From Phytophthora sp. 'mugwort' (Eukaryota; Oomycota; Peronosporomycetes; Peronosporales; Peronosporaceae), in contig JAUCEF010000005.1 of the NCBI GenBank assembly GCA_033558025.1, positions 6,076,001 through 6,140,000 of the forward strand: a DNA stretch of 64,000 nucleotides. The letters run 5' to 3'. The notes below the pieces were generated by a model. It had not been told where the DNA came from. It ran no database searches and saw only the letters and a program-made list of their open reading frames with translations. Positions 43,383-54,398 of the stretch are shown here, in pieces (the stretch's first letter is position 1; each line of letters starts with the position of its first letter). Position numbers and translations under genes: made by a program.

Positions 43383-43490
43383 TTGGCTATGACGCGATCC
43401 TGGTGCATGGGATCTCACAGAAGATCGTCAGACATCTTGGCTATGACGCGACCCTGGTGCATGCGATCTCGCAGAAGCTCGTCACGAGTA
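43383..43490. repeat. 54-bp tandem duplication in the coiled-coil region
   Basis: Two adjacent units starting TTGGCTATGACGCGAxCCTG (43383 and 43437) with a few mismatches; 54 bp equals 18 codons and would keep an ancestral heptad-like protein in frame. The string GCAGATCGTCAGA just upstream hints at a partial third unit. Confidence 0.75.
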
Positions 43491-44049
43491 CCGTGCTACG
43501 ACGGAGCTCATCTTCCAGGTGGGCCACCTGACGCGCCACGACTTGAGTTGTTGAGTCAACGAGCGCATGCGATGCGGCAGAACGACGGAACCTAATGCTG
43601 TGGGGCGAAGCGGACGGCGATTGGCCCTCGCCGGAGACGCTGGAATGGCTATCACTCACGGAGTTGGAAGTGAATGGCTTGTTGGGACGAAAATTGAGAA
43701 GTGAAACCGGACTATGGCCGCTGCACGGCAACGACTTCGGACAGGGGGCGGGTGTGGAGAAGCGCCAACCAAGATATCAGATCCCCAAGAAATGACCGGA
43801 TCGGTGAGAAAAGCGGCCCCAGCAGTGAAGAGAGTGGACGATCGAGCCGGATCAAGATTCGAGGTAAAAGCGGGGTGACGTTCAACTTAATCCGGGGCAT
43901 AAGGGGATGCTCTGACGAAAGGAAAGGAAAAAAGGTCGAGCAGCCATTAAGCACAGATCTGTTATACCGTAACCACCCGACAGATCGGGGATCGGATGGA
44001 TATTCGAAGCCTGGATCTGGGTAATGGATGGAGACAAGAGATCAAGACT

Positions 44050-44640
44050 GTTCAATTACGACGGAGTCGACCAGACCGGATCTGGCTCCACTTTGGCCTC
44101 GGTCGGCCCTCGATCGCGCTGATCCGGCGTCCGCGGACCGGACTATACCCTGTCGTTCGGGATCGGACAGATCAGGTCGATCTGACATTCGAGATCGAGC
44201 CCATAGCGGGATCCGGCAAATCGGGCCGATCAGGCGTTCAGGGTGGCGGAAGATCCGGCTGATCCGGCTTCCGCAGATCGGACTACACCCTGTAGTCCGA
44301 GATCGGACAGACCGGATCGATCTTGTAGTCGAGATCGAGCCGATTGATAGCGGATCTGGCAGGCTGGGCCGATCTGGCGTTCAAGCTTCGGAAAAAATCG
44401 GGCTGATCCGGCGTCCGCAGATCGGCCAACACCCCCATCGTCCGAGATCGGGCAGATCGGATCGATCGGTATTCGGCGATCGGTATTCATGTTCCGACAT
44501 CCTCGGTCTGGCAGATCGGTATCCGCGTTCTGACATACGTGATCTGGCAGATCGGGTCGATCGGTGTTCGCAAATCGACATACATGTTCTGACATCCGCG
44601 ATCTGGCAGGTCGGGATTCGATCAGCAATCACCCTCGGGG
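44050..44640. repeat. GATC-rich tandem repeats (~142-bp units, then shorter units)
   Basis: The string CTGATCCGGCxTCCGCxGA recurs at 44119, 44259 and 44403 (spacing 140 and 144), with conserved neighbours such as ATCGGACAGA..GGATCGAT and GCCGATC.GGCGTTCA. From about 44460 a shorter unit (GTTCTGACATxCGxGATCTG then GCAG) repeats about three times. Located just upstream of LTR-like repeat B. Confidence 0.8.
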
Positions 44641-44679
44641 ATGGGCAAGTGTGAGGACGGTATGTGTTGAGTGGTTGAA

Positions 44680-45336
44680 GAAGGGTGAGATTCAGGAGAT
44701 GCAGCTGGTATGAGATAGGGTTCAGGATGGGAGGCTAGGACAAGAAAAGGATAAACGACAACCAGACTCGAATTTGCATTGGACGACATAGGCGTTTTTA
44801 AGAACCGCAGGAACGGATCTACATTGGCCCTCCTAGGTATCAACTAGTCCAAGGTTGCAGATCTAGCGTCGCGGTGAGAGATCGGATCGTATATTGGCCG
44901 ACCCTCCCCCACACTAACGAACTTCTGCTCAAGCGCATACCCCGATCGATCGGCATTCCGTGCTTGGCCGACGATCATTTCGACTCTCAACTCGCAAGAT
45001 CCCGCTAAAGGAAGCGGCAAGAAACTCAAAGAAAGGAAAGGAACAACACCACACGGCAACCTCGGCCTCGGATCAAGTCCATGCCCCCGATCGAAGGTCG
45101 ACTACCTCAAATCGGAACCAATAACGGCAGCAGAGCGAAGATTTCCGCGCTGCACTACGTCCCCGCGTCCCACCAGGACGTTCAAGACTTCATATAGCTG
45201 CATCCTTCTGAGTCCCAAGAGAGCAGATCCAGTCCTCCGACGGGTACACCAGGTGAACCCTTCAGCTGATCACGGATCATCGGGGAACCCCCTCCGTTAG
45301 TCGGTGTCTGGGCGCAGTTGGGAAGCGGCTCTTAAG
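44680..45336 (+). repeat. LTR-like repeat B of the gypsy element (approximate borders)
   Basis: Direct-repeat partner of 38620-39226 with the same orientation and the same 30-base 3' end (45290-45319). Divergence elsewhere is large, so the pair is either old or derived from two related elements. Confidence 0.5.
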
Positions 45337-45489
45337 CATATTTTGACCGATCCCGCTACACCACAGCCATGTTCGCGGTCATGGCTTGCCGTTACGACGA
45401 CGGCATCTCCTCCAACGTGCCGCGGATAACTTCGGTAATATAGCTAGCAACATTGGGGCGCTTGCGCTCTCGTTTTGCTTCTGGTTCAT

Positions 45490-46345
45490 TTCGCTTTCAA
45501 AATCACTTGGGAGGCTCTCCCACTTTACCACAGCTTCTTCCTGCGTGTATGTCTGCCCTCCAGGTAGATTTGACATCGCGTATCTGGGTACGAGAGGAAT
45601 AGATACTTGGAGCGCTCATCGTAACATACGAAAAGCAAACCGAATGCATGTAGCATGCACTGTTGCCAATACTCCGGCGCTTTGTAGATGGACACTCCTT
45701 GCGCTACCGAGGTTTTAAATCGCGCAATTCTCAGGAACAGCTCACCTGAAAGTGCCAGCGATAGTTGCTGTTTTCGGGCAAAGCAAGTATCAATTGCCCT
45801 CCCAAACATGTACCACATCACAGTGAGAAGTGCTGCTACATGTATAGACTTAAGCCCCGTGGCAACATCTCCACGTACAACTACGTGCTCCACCAAAACA
45901 AACACAGATCGTGTATAATACAGCCATGTGCATCGTTTGTTTGGACATTTTCTCGAAGATTGCGCTCTTCAATCGAGCTACCCATTTTGGCTCGGATCTT
46001 GGCTTCACGCTTTGAGTCAGAGAGGTCTTCTCTATAGCGCTCACGGAGCAGATTATTAATTTGCGAGAAGTAGTCCAATGCTGTAGCCTTCGCTAGAAAA
46101 CCATCACCAGCACGAGCTTTGTCACATTTCTTTGTCTGTAAAAAGATTGAGAAAGCTGTTAGTAGTGTATAGAAATTCTGGGTGGGTAAGATAATCTGCA
46201 GTGAGTGAGAGAGAGAGAGGAATACATCCTGTCTAAACTTTCACTGTTGAGTTCAGCTGACTGTAGAAACTCGTTATAAACTTTAACTGCAGCGACCTCT
46301 TCCCCGAGCTTACCCGATGGCGTATCGAAACCCACGAGGTGCTCT
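45490..46345 (-). pseudogene. Crypton-like tyrosine-recombinase gene relic
   Basis: Minus-strand pieces in order: GEHLVGFDTPSGKLGEE...YNEFLQSAELNSE (about 46340-46230); after an intron acceptor (TTTTTACAG), TKKCDKARAGDGFLAKATAL then DYFSQINNLLRERYREDL and GSSIEERNLRENVQTNDA; then, after a one-base frameshift near 45890, AALLTVMWYMFGRAIDTCF...LRIARFKTSVAQG...CMLHAFG. The last block resembles the start of a phage-integrase-type catalytic domain (Arg in a ..W...GR.. helix, then a KT strand), as in Crypton elements of oomycetes. No downstream HxxR or Tyr box was found, so it is truncated. Confidence 0.4.
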
Positions 46346-46664
46346 CCTCATAGTACTTCCTATACCGTAGTTTAAGAAGTACTGACTCATTGCCGAGCAC
46401 ACAGGCGACTATGTCAATGGAAACTATTACCGGATTAAGGTACACTTATCCTGTAAGCTTGCTCTTGTCTTGGCTCCACTATGATGAATTATTTTCAGAT
46501 GCTGGGAATTGCCGAACGATTCCAGAAATAAGCTCGAATAGCATGTACCTAACCCCAATGAACCGTGATTGGACGAATATGCAAAATCGTTGTCGTGATG
46601 TATCTTCATTGGCTGCAACTGGGAAACTCTTTTACTAGGGCTTGGGTTTCCGTACCGAATATAC

Positions 46665-46964
46665 TTATCCTACCACAATACAATAAATATTCGCGTGTGT
46701 GTGGGGCGCGGGGGTATTGACCATCGCCTGTGCTACCACTTTAGCCGCTCCGAGCTGCCGGACTCCGGCCCGGAGTGCGCACTTGGTCGACGGGGTGCCG
46801 TGCCAGCCACGATACTGCTCCGAATGTAGCCACATGGCTTGTCTCTGCAGCCAAAACTCCTGGTGAACGACATAATTCATACGCTGAATCCAGCTGTTGT
46901 CGTCATCTCGCACCGCATTTGATTTGGTATTTGTATGAGTAATACAAATGTCAAGTGTTGTCAC
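46665..46964 (-). other. Short unassigned open frame next to the BART gene
   Basis: The 46346-47020 gap has no recognised gene. A 99-codon minus-strand frame reads ...DDDNSWIQRMNYVVHQEFWLQ...SEQYRGWHGTPSTKC..., with four Trp and an ordinary composition. Its start is 57 bp from the divergent BART start codon, which leaves little promoter space. It may be a chance frame or a small real gene; family unknown. Confidence 0.25.
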
Positions 46965-47020
46965 CGCCTAGAAGAGACACAACCTCATTCGAGCACTCTC
47001 CTGCTCCGTTCTTCGCCTCC

Positions 47021-47740
47021 ATGGTCAACTTCGACGCCATCGACCTATTGCTGCGCTATGAGACGCCTCTCGTCAAGGACATGGAGCCGGATGACGATGT
47101 ACTCGAGTGGGTGGCCGCTTACGTGGGCAGCGAGGACTTCCAGGAGGCCATTAACGCGTTCTGCGGCGCCCACGCGAGCCACTTCTCCATCCTCCTCACT
47201 AAAGGAGGACCCTCCGCCGCCGACCTCGACAAAGTAGAATCGTCAGTGAATTGGCCCTACCCATTCTACCTTCTTACTCTGTCTTGAGGCTCATCATGAT
47301 GGATGTACTGTGCGGACAGAACGTGGAAGGAGCTACATGATGCGTTCATCGATACGGCCAACGCCACCATCGAGGCATTCCTGGTAGAGCGGGGCTTCTC
47401 CATGGACCAGTACAACACTCGCTGCGATGAGGAGATCGCGCTATCTGAGGAGCGGCAGCGACACACGCGGCTTAGCTTCTTCGTGCAGATCCTGCTGGCC
47501 TGCTGCGAGTACGAGCAGTTTCTCAACCTCATGAAGCGTGTGGCCGACCCTGAGTACTACGACAAGAAGGAGCTGCAGTATGAGGCCGAGACCGTCGTGT
47601 ACGAGGCAGAGGAGAAGGGTGCAACTAACGCCGAGCGGGCCGCTGGCGCACAGGCCTTCTTGGACTTCTTGCAGGCCAATCCCGACTTGACGCTGGACGA
47701 ACTCACGCAGGAATTCCAGAAGAAGATGCAGCTCACGTGA
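47021..47740 (+). CDS. BART-domain protein (ARL2BP/CFAP36-like)
   Basis: Exons 47021-47241 and 47320-47740 (donor GTCAGT, acceptor GGACAG) give 213 residues. The N-terminal helices EWVAAYVGSEDFQEAINAFC and HASHFSIL, then ELHDAFIDTANATIEAFLVERGFSMDQYN and LSFFVQILLACCEYEQFLNLM, follow the BART fold pattern (F......FC..H...F, H..F......IE.FL...G, L...DY..FL.LM) that binds ARL2/ARL3-type GTPases in the cilium. The C-terminus is helical and acidic. Length is between ARL2BP (163) and CFAP36 (342). The donor is not the commonest form, so a boundary error of a few codons is possible. It is convergent with the calpain-like gene. Confidence 0.65.
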
Positions 47741-48026
47741 TAGTACGCCCTCCCTTTGGACGGCTGCACATTTGTTTGTATCATTTAGCCTTGAGCCCAG
47801 TCCAGTAGTTTACAGTAGACCCCCACACACACACGTTGCACACAACGCAACACAAGCAGCGAGGCGGCAGGATGCCTACAAGGTCGACGCGATAGAGCTT
47901 GCGTGCCGTCAGGAAGGTCAGATGTTGGTTTTGGCATGAGTAGGCTACCTGTCTACCTCTTGTTCTAGCAGAAGAAGACGAAGTGAAGATCAATGACCTC
48001 AGAAAAAAATGAATCCCCCCCCCCAT

Positions 48027-50578
48027 CTACATGTTGAAGTTGTTGGAATGGGGTGAGCTTTCGTCTACAGGGAGCAATTCGACACTGAGCAACGGTATAT
48101 CGGAGTGAAAGCAGCACATTATTTCGACGATATCTCGGCCGTCAATCTTAGTGCATGCGTTCTCAGATTGATCACTCTGGACGCTCCCACTGGAGCTCGG
48201 TAGTAGGTGAAGAAGATCCTGCCAAACGAGTTCTTGGAATCGACTGCGAATACTACCACTTGATATCGTACTACCTGATACCAAATTCGTCGCGGTAGCT
48301 TCACGGCAGTCTCGAATTGCTTGAGTGAAATAGATCTCTCGAAAATCATCGAACGTCAGTCTCCTCTCCTCCGAGCCTGGACTTGATAAACTTCCATGTT
48401 GATGCAGAAATGAACCAAGTGCCTCTTTCCCATGTTGTGATGGCGTCACATGCTCGCAGAGTTGTAGGAAACTGATGATGTCTCTATCGGACACTTCGTG
48501 TCTTCCTTCACGGTCAAGACAATCAAATGCCAGTTGCACATTGGCCTCAACTGAGGCTGGAGTCAGCACGACAGGCTTATCCCTCACATTAGTTGAATCT
48601 GGATGGGATTCAGAGCGACCTGGACGCTTCTTTGAGATTGTCACGATGTATTCGCCGGCACAAATAGTTCTCACCACCTTAACACAAGGCATATTGTCGT
48701 AAGTCACACGCATTAACCCTGGCTGGGAGCCTACTGGATCTTACCTGCTTCCTGCAAATTCCGTCATAACTGTCTGCTAGGCCTTGAAACCTCGTCGAGC
48801 TAGAAGTCACACCGTCGTTCTTGTTATTTTCTATCGGAGTGAGCGACAAATCAGCCCCGACAGCCGCGATACTCACATCCAAGCTCACTTGCTGATCGCA
48901 GGTCTCGGCAGCGAAGTGAGCCAAGTAGGAAGACGAGAGGGTGATCGTCGTTAATGTTGGCACACTGATAACTACTGTCATTGTTACCGTTTCGTCCTCG
49001 GGAATTCTCAAGACTTGTCTCAATCGTTGTTCATATTGTTGACCAAGAGAGAGGGACCAGAGGACAGGTTCCAACTCGATAAGTTGTTGTAAGGAGAAAC
49101 AAAGCGTTGATGGCTCTTGGTCACGGTCAAACTCTGTCAGACTACCAGAAACTTGGTGGTGCAGATAGTTTCCGGTAGCGTCATGCAGCACAACAGAAGT
49201 CACACATTTTGAGTTGTTAGCACTGGACATCGTAAGTCGAAAGGCCCGATGATGATCGTCAACTTTTCCGCAAGTGACAAGAACCAGCGACGAGGTTTCA
49301 TCGGGTCTTGATCGTCCGTGGGGTATCGTAGCTTGTAGAGCCTCTTGAAGTTGCACTTGCTCGGTAGATGAATCTGCATCATTTCCTTCTTCACTTCTTC
49401 TACGATAGAAACAAACCCTACAGCAAAAAAATTAGCAAGTGACTACTGTTTCAGTCAAGCAAATGAACAGCATTTCTTACATACCAAGGAGATCCTGTCA
49501 GCTCTCGGATAATATTCATCGTCGGAATACCGCAGATGACCGCGTAACTTCCTTTTAATTTTGCATAAGCTTTTTGAAGAAGAGATGGGTACAATTCTCC
49601 AAGCACATTGCGTGGTGTCATGAGACCTTGTCCAAGTGGAAAGGAAGGCAGGAAGAGGTCAAGTAATAGGTGCTGCCACGTTCGGCCTCGGTCGCAGAGC
49701 GCCACCGAAATGGCCGTCATCTTTTCATACGGACTGTCAGCCTTTAATGTCGGAAACCACCGAGGCAACCACAATTCGCAATATGGGGCGATGATCGCCA
49801 ATGCACAAAGGAACGAGGCTTGGCTAGGAAGGCCTGACGTAAATGAAACACTCGGCCCAGGCTCCAGTGGCATTAGTTTTGATCGCATCTTGGCAGGAAC
49901 CACAAAAGTCCACGACGAGTCGGCGAAGTTGTTCATGTGCTCCCAAGTGCAGAGTGTGTAGATCGCAGATTCCCCTTCTGATAAGTTGTTTGGTGCTTCA
50001 GCGTCATAGAGTGACCCGACTTCAGGAGGAAAGCTAACGTCCACAAACACATCTTCAAAGTCTCGAAAGTATCGGCTCATTTCATCGTAGGCTCGGCGAA
50101 CCTCAGCTTCTGATCGACTCGGGAAAGCTTTCCACTTGCTGATGTGGTCGAATATGTGATTATTGCGCTTTAGTTGCTGGGAAATCCTCTTCGTTGCTCT
50201 CTCCTGGGCTTCAACCACAGCATCTATGGACGGAGCGAGTACCGATGTCACCGTATAGTGAACACGCACACACGCTCGTTTCTCGCCTCTATTGACCACA
50301 TGTGCAAGCACTCGACGTTCAAAGGGGCCAAGCTCGCAGTCAAACGCCATTTCCTGTGCAGATTTTTGCAGGGTATGTGTTGTTCCAACTAAATGGTAGA
50401 GTTTAATGTTGGACGATCCACTGAAGTCGACTTTAAACGTGACGACATCAAAGCCAGAATTCTCAGCGACGTATTCAAGCGCAGTGGTGGGAGCGCTGGT
50501 GCTGTTCGGCCTTGGAGCTCGCGCGTGGAGCTCACGCTGCGTCACGAAGACTGTCACCTTGTCGTGAATTGTCTGCAT
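48027..50578 (-). CDS. Calpain-like protein with altered catalytic site
   Basis: Exons 50578-49485, 49417-48745 and 48677-48027 give 805 residues. DVFVDVSFPPEVGSLYD (about 178) is the calpain entry motif (DP.FP....SL). LLQKAYAKLKGSYAVICG and IIRELTG are the conserved EKAYAKL.GSY and LTG elements. At the active-site helix, where calpains have G-D-C-W-F-L, this protein has S-Q-A-S-F-L (about 249), so the catalytic Cys is replaced. The expected NPWG near the third catalytic residue reads DATG. Downstream are beta-rich segments like calpain domain III, then AGEYIVTISKKR, and a helical end (FDCLDREGRHEVSDRDIISF) that looks like an EF-hand remnant. The last intron uses an AAG acceptor (less certain). 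It is divergent from KATNAL2. Confidence 0.65.
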
Positions 50579-50843
50579 CCTTTAGTCTACGCTCGGACCC
50601 GCCAAAAGGGTTCAGATCCAAGGATGCGGCTCTTCAAGATCGAGTCATGAGGTCAGTGTAGGTGGAAGTGCAAAACCATATCATGATAGACAAGTGAAGG
50701 GAAAACTGGAGCCAGATAACTACTAGTTCTTCGTTGCACCAGCCATGGCGTTGCCACTCGGTGCTAATGAGCTCGACACTATTTTCATATTTTGGTATTC
50801 GTGCCCTCGAAACCAAAAACGAGCTCCCTACTCACTCGTCACC

Positions 50844-52591
50844 ATGAACTCGCTACTGCAGCTTAAAGCACAGAATGAAAGCCGACTGGCGGTATGCTGA
50901 TCGCTCTGACTTCCACAGGTCTTGTCTAACTTGGACGCTCGCTTTGAAATGGCAGGAAGAAAAGCGTTTGATTGATCGTCGGCGGAACGTCCTCGTCCTG
51001 ATACTGCAGCACTGCACGGAGAGCGGCTATCTGCAAACAGCTGAGAAGCTCCAGCAAGAGGCAGGCGTCGCTCTCTCCAAGTTCGAAGTCGTCGAGAACT
51101 TGGACTTATTGCGTATTATACAAGTGCGTCGAAACTCTAAGAACTTGCGGGTGCACGTGCTTGCCACTAACTCTTTGTTCGTCTCCCTGCTAGGAGTACG
51201 AAGATTTCCAGGAGATCAAGTTTGCTAAACGTCCCAAACTAATTCGACGATTATCGCCCGATGAACAGGACAGAGCTCGATTTGCGAATGAGAAGAAGAC
51301 CATAGCTGCATCCAAAAGAGCGCGCCGAAACGAGTACACTTCACCACACATGCCAACGGAGGCGCGAGTGGAAAACAATGTGGCGATGCGGGCAATTCAC
51401 AGCAACGCGAGTCACGCTACTAGCGCCGTTGTACAAGCTGGCTCTGCAAAGCCTGCTAAAGACGCTCCCGAAGCTGACGCCGCTGTCGATCTCGGACTCG
51501 TCGGACAGAAGCCGGCACAGAATCCGACTCGTAACTCCAAATCCGGCACTTTCAAGAAAGCTCAGCCAGCGGATGAACAGCAGCACGAAGAGAGCATCGA
51601 GGAGCGACTTCTGAAGCCTTTATCCTCTTTTGCTCATGACTTGGAGCTTCGACCATTAGCTGAGACCATCACACGCGAGATCTTCCAGAAGAACCCGGAT
51701 ATCCGATGGAACGATGTCATCGGATTGCAAGAGACCAAGCGGCTCTTAAAAGAAGCCATCGTGATGCCGCTCAAGTACCCACAATTATTCCAAGGTTTAC
51801 TCTCACCCTGGACGGGCATCTTGCTCTATGGGCCACCTGGAAATGGCAAAACGATGCTGGCTAAGGCTGTGGCAACCGAGTGTCGAACTACCTTCTTCAA
51901 CATCTCCGCCTCGTCCATCGTCAGCAAGTACCGAGGCGACTCGGAGAAGCTCATTCGTATGCTGTTCGAGCTGGCGCGACACCACGCACCGTCCACCATT
52001 TTCCTCGACGAGATCGACTCAATCATGGGTCAGCGTGACAGCGGAGCAGGAGGCCAAGAGCACGAGGCCAGCCGTCGCATGAAGACCGAGCTGCTGATCC
52101 AGATGGACGGTCTTGCCAAGACCGACGATGTCGTCTTCGTGCTCGCGGCCAGCAATTTGCCATGGGATCTCGACGCGGCGATGCTGCGGCGACTCGAGAA
52201 GCGCGTGCTCGTGGACTTGCCGTCGCCGGACGCTCGACAGGCGCTCTTCGCTTCGTTGTTGGAGCCCTACACCCCGAGCTCTTTCGCTTTCGACGAGGCT
52301 GTAAAGCTGACTGAAGGGTATTCTGGCGCCGACATCAAGTTAGTATCAAAAGAGGCTTGTATGGCTCCCGTGCGTCGATTGATGAGGAAGATGGAGGCCA
52401 CTGACAGCTCTGAGGATCTTCTTCCAGTAGGCAGCAATCAAGGCCACGACGCATCCGCAGCGGACTGGAAAGAGATGCTAGGCCACGTGCAACCCGAAGA
52501 TCTGCTGGCCGCGCTGCAGAAGACCAAGCCGTCAGCACAGCAACTGCTAAGAAGGCACCAGCAGTGGCAATCCAAGTTCGGATCCACATAG
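50844..52591 (+). CDS. KATNAL2: Katanin p60 subunit A-like 2 (KATNAL2)
   Basis: Microtubule-severing AAA ATPase. Exons 50844-50891, 50956-51123 and 51194-52591, all phase 0; 537 residues (animal KATNAL2 about 538). The N-terminal LisH motif reads [30 protein letters not shown] then [20 protein letters not shown] follows as in KATNAL2. The AAA core has Walker A GPPGNGKT (about 284), Walker [10 protein letters not shown] (about 341), the pore loop [14 protein letters not shown], and arginine finger [11 protein letters not shown] Ser/Glu linker (about 110-190) separates the parts. KATNAL2 works in ciliogenesis and tubulin dynamics. It is divergent from the calpain-like gene (265 bp between starts). 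Confidence 0.93.
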
Positions 52592-53162
52592 AAAAAGTAC
52601 CACATATTTTTCACTTCGACTTGGCAAAAACAATAAAAAAAAATGATGAACAACCCTGTGATGGCATCGGATGACCTTAATTAATCCCGACTTTTCATTT
52701 CGATTTGACCTTCTTAACATGCGATATCTTGTTGCGCCATTTCGTTGCCGCAATCTGACGAAGAGGAGATCATAGCGCGCAAGACGGTGAGATCAACTCA
52801 TCTGTCATCAGGATGGTCGCCCTCCTCCTGATCTCGTTTGACTGCGCCAGGAACTCGTTCTCCTACTACTCGTCCACGAAACGTAAGATGTTGCAGATTT
52901 CGCTGATCGTGGAAAGCAGGATCTTGGTTACACACCTCGCGGAACATCATAACGCCTCTCCAAACCGATATACCTGTGCAAGTCGATATTGCCCTTTTAA
53001 ACCGATCGCCACCTCCTGGCCAATCATCGATAACGTTCGGGCAACAGCAGTGCAACCTTCGGTTAACCTTACGAATCAACGGCCCGCCGCCAGTCGTTAA
53101 CAGCGCTGGCCGCACCACTCCCTGCGTACTGTTACACTACCTCATCGACATCTAACGCAAAA
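52592..53162. other. Gap upstream of eS28
   Basis: About 570 bp. It includes the KATNAL2 3' UTR and the eS28 promoter. A minus-strand frame (53118-52798) has some protein-like character, but neighbouring frames look equally plausible and two stops interrupt them; no family recognised. Confidence 0.35.
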
Positions 53163-53653
53163 ATGGTAAGCGATCAGGTTCTGCCCTGGAATGCAGGCGC
53201 GGTGAGCGTCGGGGTTGCGAATGCTACACGGCTTTTAAGACAAGACGCGTGCGCTTCTTCTCTGACCCTCGCCGCCAGCAACGGACGCCCAGAGCGCGTA
53301 CAACACAGGCTAAAGTCGAGCGTAGTGAACGGCTCCGCTAAGACTGATGGACACGGACTTTGGGCGTCCAGCGCTACTATCGCCGTGATTATACAGAGAG
53401 AGAGCAATGATGACTAACTGGAAGTGCTGGCTGTGACTCTCTCTCTGGACAGGATGCCCCTCGTGACTACATGCTGGCTAAGGTCGTGAACGTCCTCGGA
53501 CGCACGGGTAACACGGGTAACGTGACCCAGGTGCGCGTGGAGTTCCTTCAGGACGACAAGCGTAAGATTATCCGCAACGTCAAGGGCCCCGTGCGTGAGG
53601 GTGACATCCTGTGCCTGCTCGAGTGGGAGCGTGAGGCTCGCCGCCTGAGATAA
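53163..53653 (+). CDS. RPS28: 40S ribosomal protein eS28
   Basis: Exons 53163-53165 (the ATG alone) and 53453-53653; 67 residues, [20 protein letters not shown] then a 40-residue core ([35 protein letters not shown]). It is a component of the small subunit near the mRNA exit. The 287-bp intron sits directly after the start codon, ATG|GTAAGC, with acceptor TCTGGACAG. Usual length is 63-69. A downstream in-frame ATG (MLAKVV) would lose seven residues that are normally conserved as a short basic N-terminus. Confidence 0.95.
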
Positions 53654-54064
53654 GCAGAGGCATTCTGTGCAGCGACGCTTCAGCTGCAGTTGATGAGCGA
53701 GATGCGGCGGATACTTCTACAGGGCAGGTGAAGGCAGCGAGAGAGCAGGGCAGCGTGAACGACTGTTGACAGCCGCCGCGATGCAGATTTTTCGTCGTCT
53801 TCTTGTTGTCGTGGAGACCCCGTCGACCTCCGCTTTGATGGACTGTAGCGTCTGAATTTCGACCATTTCGTTACTGACTGGGAGAATCGGAAAAAGCGGA
53901 CGAGGACGCCAGTCTGTGGTAGGCCGATTTAATTCGCGGTAATATTTCGATGAGAAGAAACGGGTATGTGGTATGTTGTGCGCTACGTCGTTTGCTTGGT
54001 ACTGCGTGTGTTGTGGGGCTGTAGTAGGTTTCAGGAAATAGCTACAACAAGAAACAGGGACACG
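53654..54064. other. Gap between eS28 and LIS1 side
   Basis: About 400 bp including the eS28 3' UTR. It contains short purine-rich and GT-rich stretches only; nothing further recognised. Confidence 0.35.
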
Positions 54065-54360
54065 TCAATAATCGTGGTGGTCGAAATCTTCCTGGGGGGG
54101 AGGGGGGGGTGCTTTGCATCTTGCTGATTCAGCACTTGCAGCGACACGTGCCAGATGCACCAGAAGATCATTGTACGGCTTCTTACCTACGTTCAGTAGG
54201 CTACTCCACTCTTTTCTAGGTAGCCGCACGCAATACGATTTGTCGATACCGGTGCAACGTGTAACCAAGCAGACGGATGCTCTACGAGAACTGTCGATTT
54301 TTACTCTTGATACCGGCGGCACTGCCCTCTGCTTTACTGCTAATTTTCAGGATGACAGCT
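54065..54360 (-). other. Possible terminal exon of unknown gene downstream of LIS1
   Basis: A minus-strand frame open from near 54360 (after acceptor-like AATTAG) to the TAA at 54065-54067 reads ...VSRVKIDSSRRASVCLVTR...LLNVGKKPYNDLLVHLARVAA... and ends in a Pro-rich tail, QEDFDHHDY. It has protein-like composition but no ATG, and starts only 40-80 bp after the LIS1 stop (54399-54401), so it may instead be 3' UTR. Confidence 0.25.
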
Positions 54361-54398
54361 CGATAAAAGCTGGAGAGCGGCCTCTACTGTTCCTACCT

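Larger units (their letters stand above)
41611..43731 (-). pseudogene. Antisense coiled-coil/disordered protein region inside the gypsy element
   Basis: Consecutive minus-strand frames look like pieces of one broken protein: 43731-43441 (QVAHLEDELRRS), 43408-43073 (MHQDRVIANISDDLRALEQF..., a heptad-rich coiled coil ending LREEELDALRDRI), 42976-42728 (ARLRVELDAALATV), 42556-41915 (213 residues: LRQTQEEIGAGVDLVTERLA, then Ser/Arg/Pro-rich disorder with SPFPHRPSPKRLL) and 41904-41611 (Pro/Ser-rich). It runs opposite to the integrase and between the two LTR-like repeats. It may be an antisense ORF of the element or the gag of a nested, oppositely oriented element. Coiled coil followed by low complexity resembles Gag N-termini, but no Gag core or zinc knuckle is seen. 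Confidence 0.45.

Noticed and set aside
38620..45336. CRISPR array in the GATC-rich repeats
   Set aside because: Units are about 142 bp without unique spacers, in a eukaryotic retroelement context.
50844..52591. Reading this AAA ATPase as spastin or Vps4
   Set aside because: The LisH motif and the sequence [15 protein letters not shown] fit KATNAL2, and there is no MIT domain.
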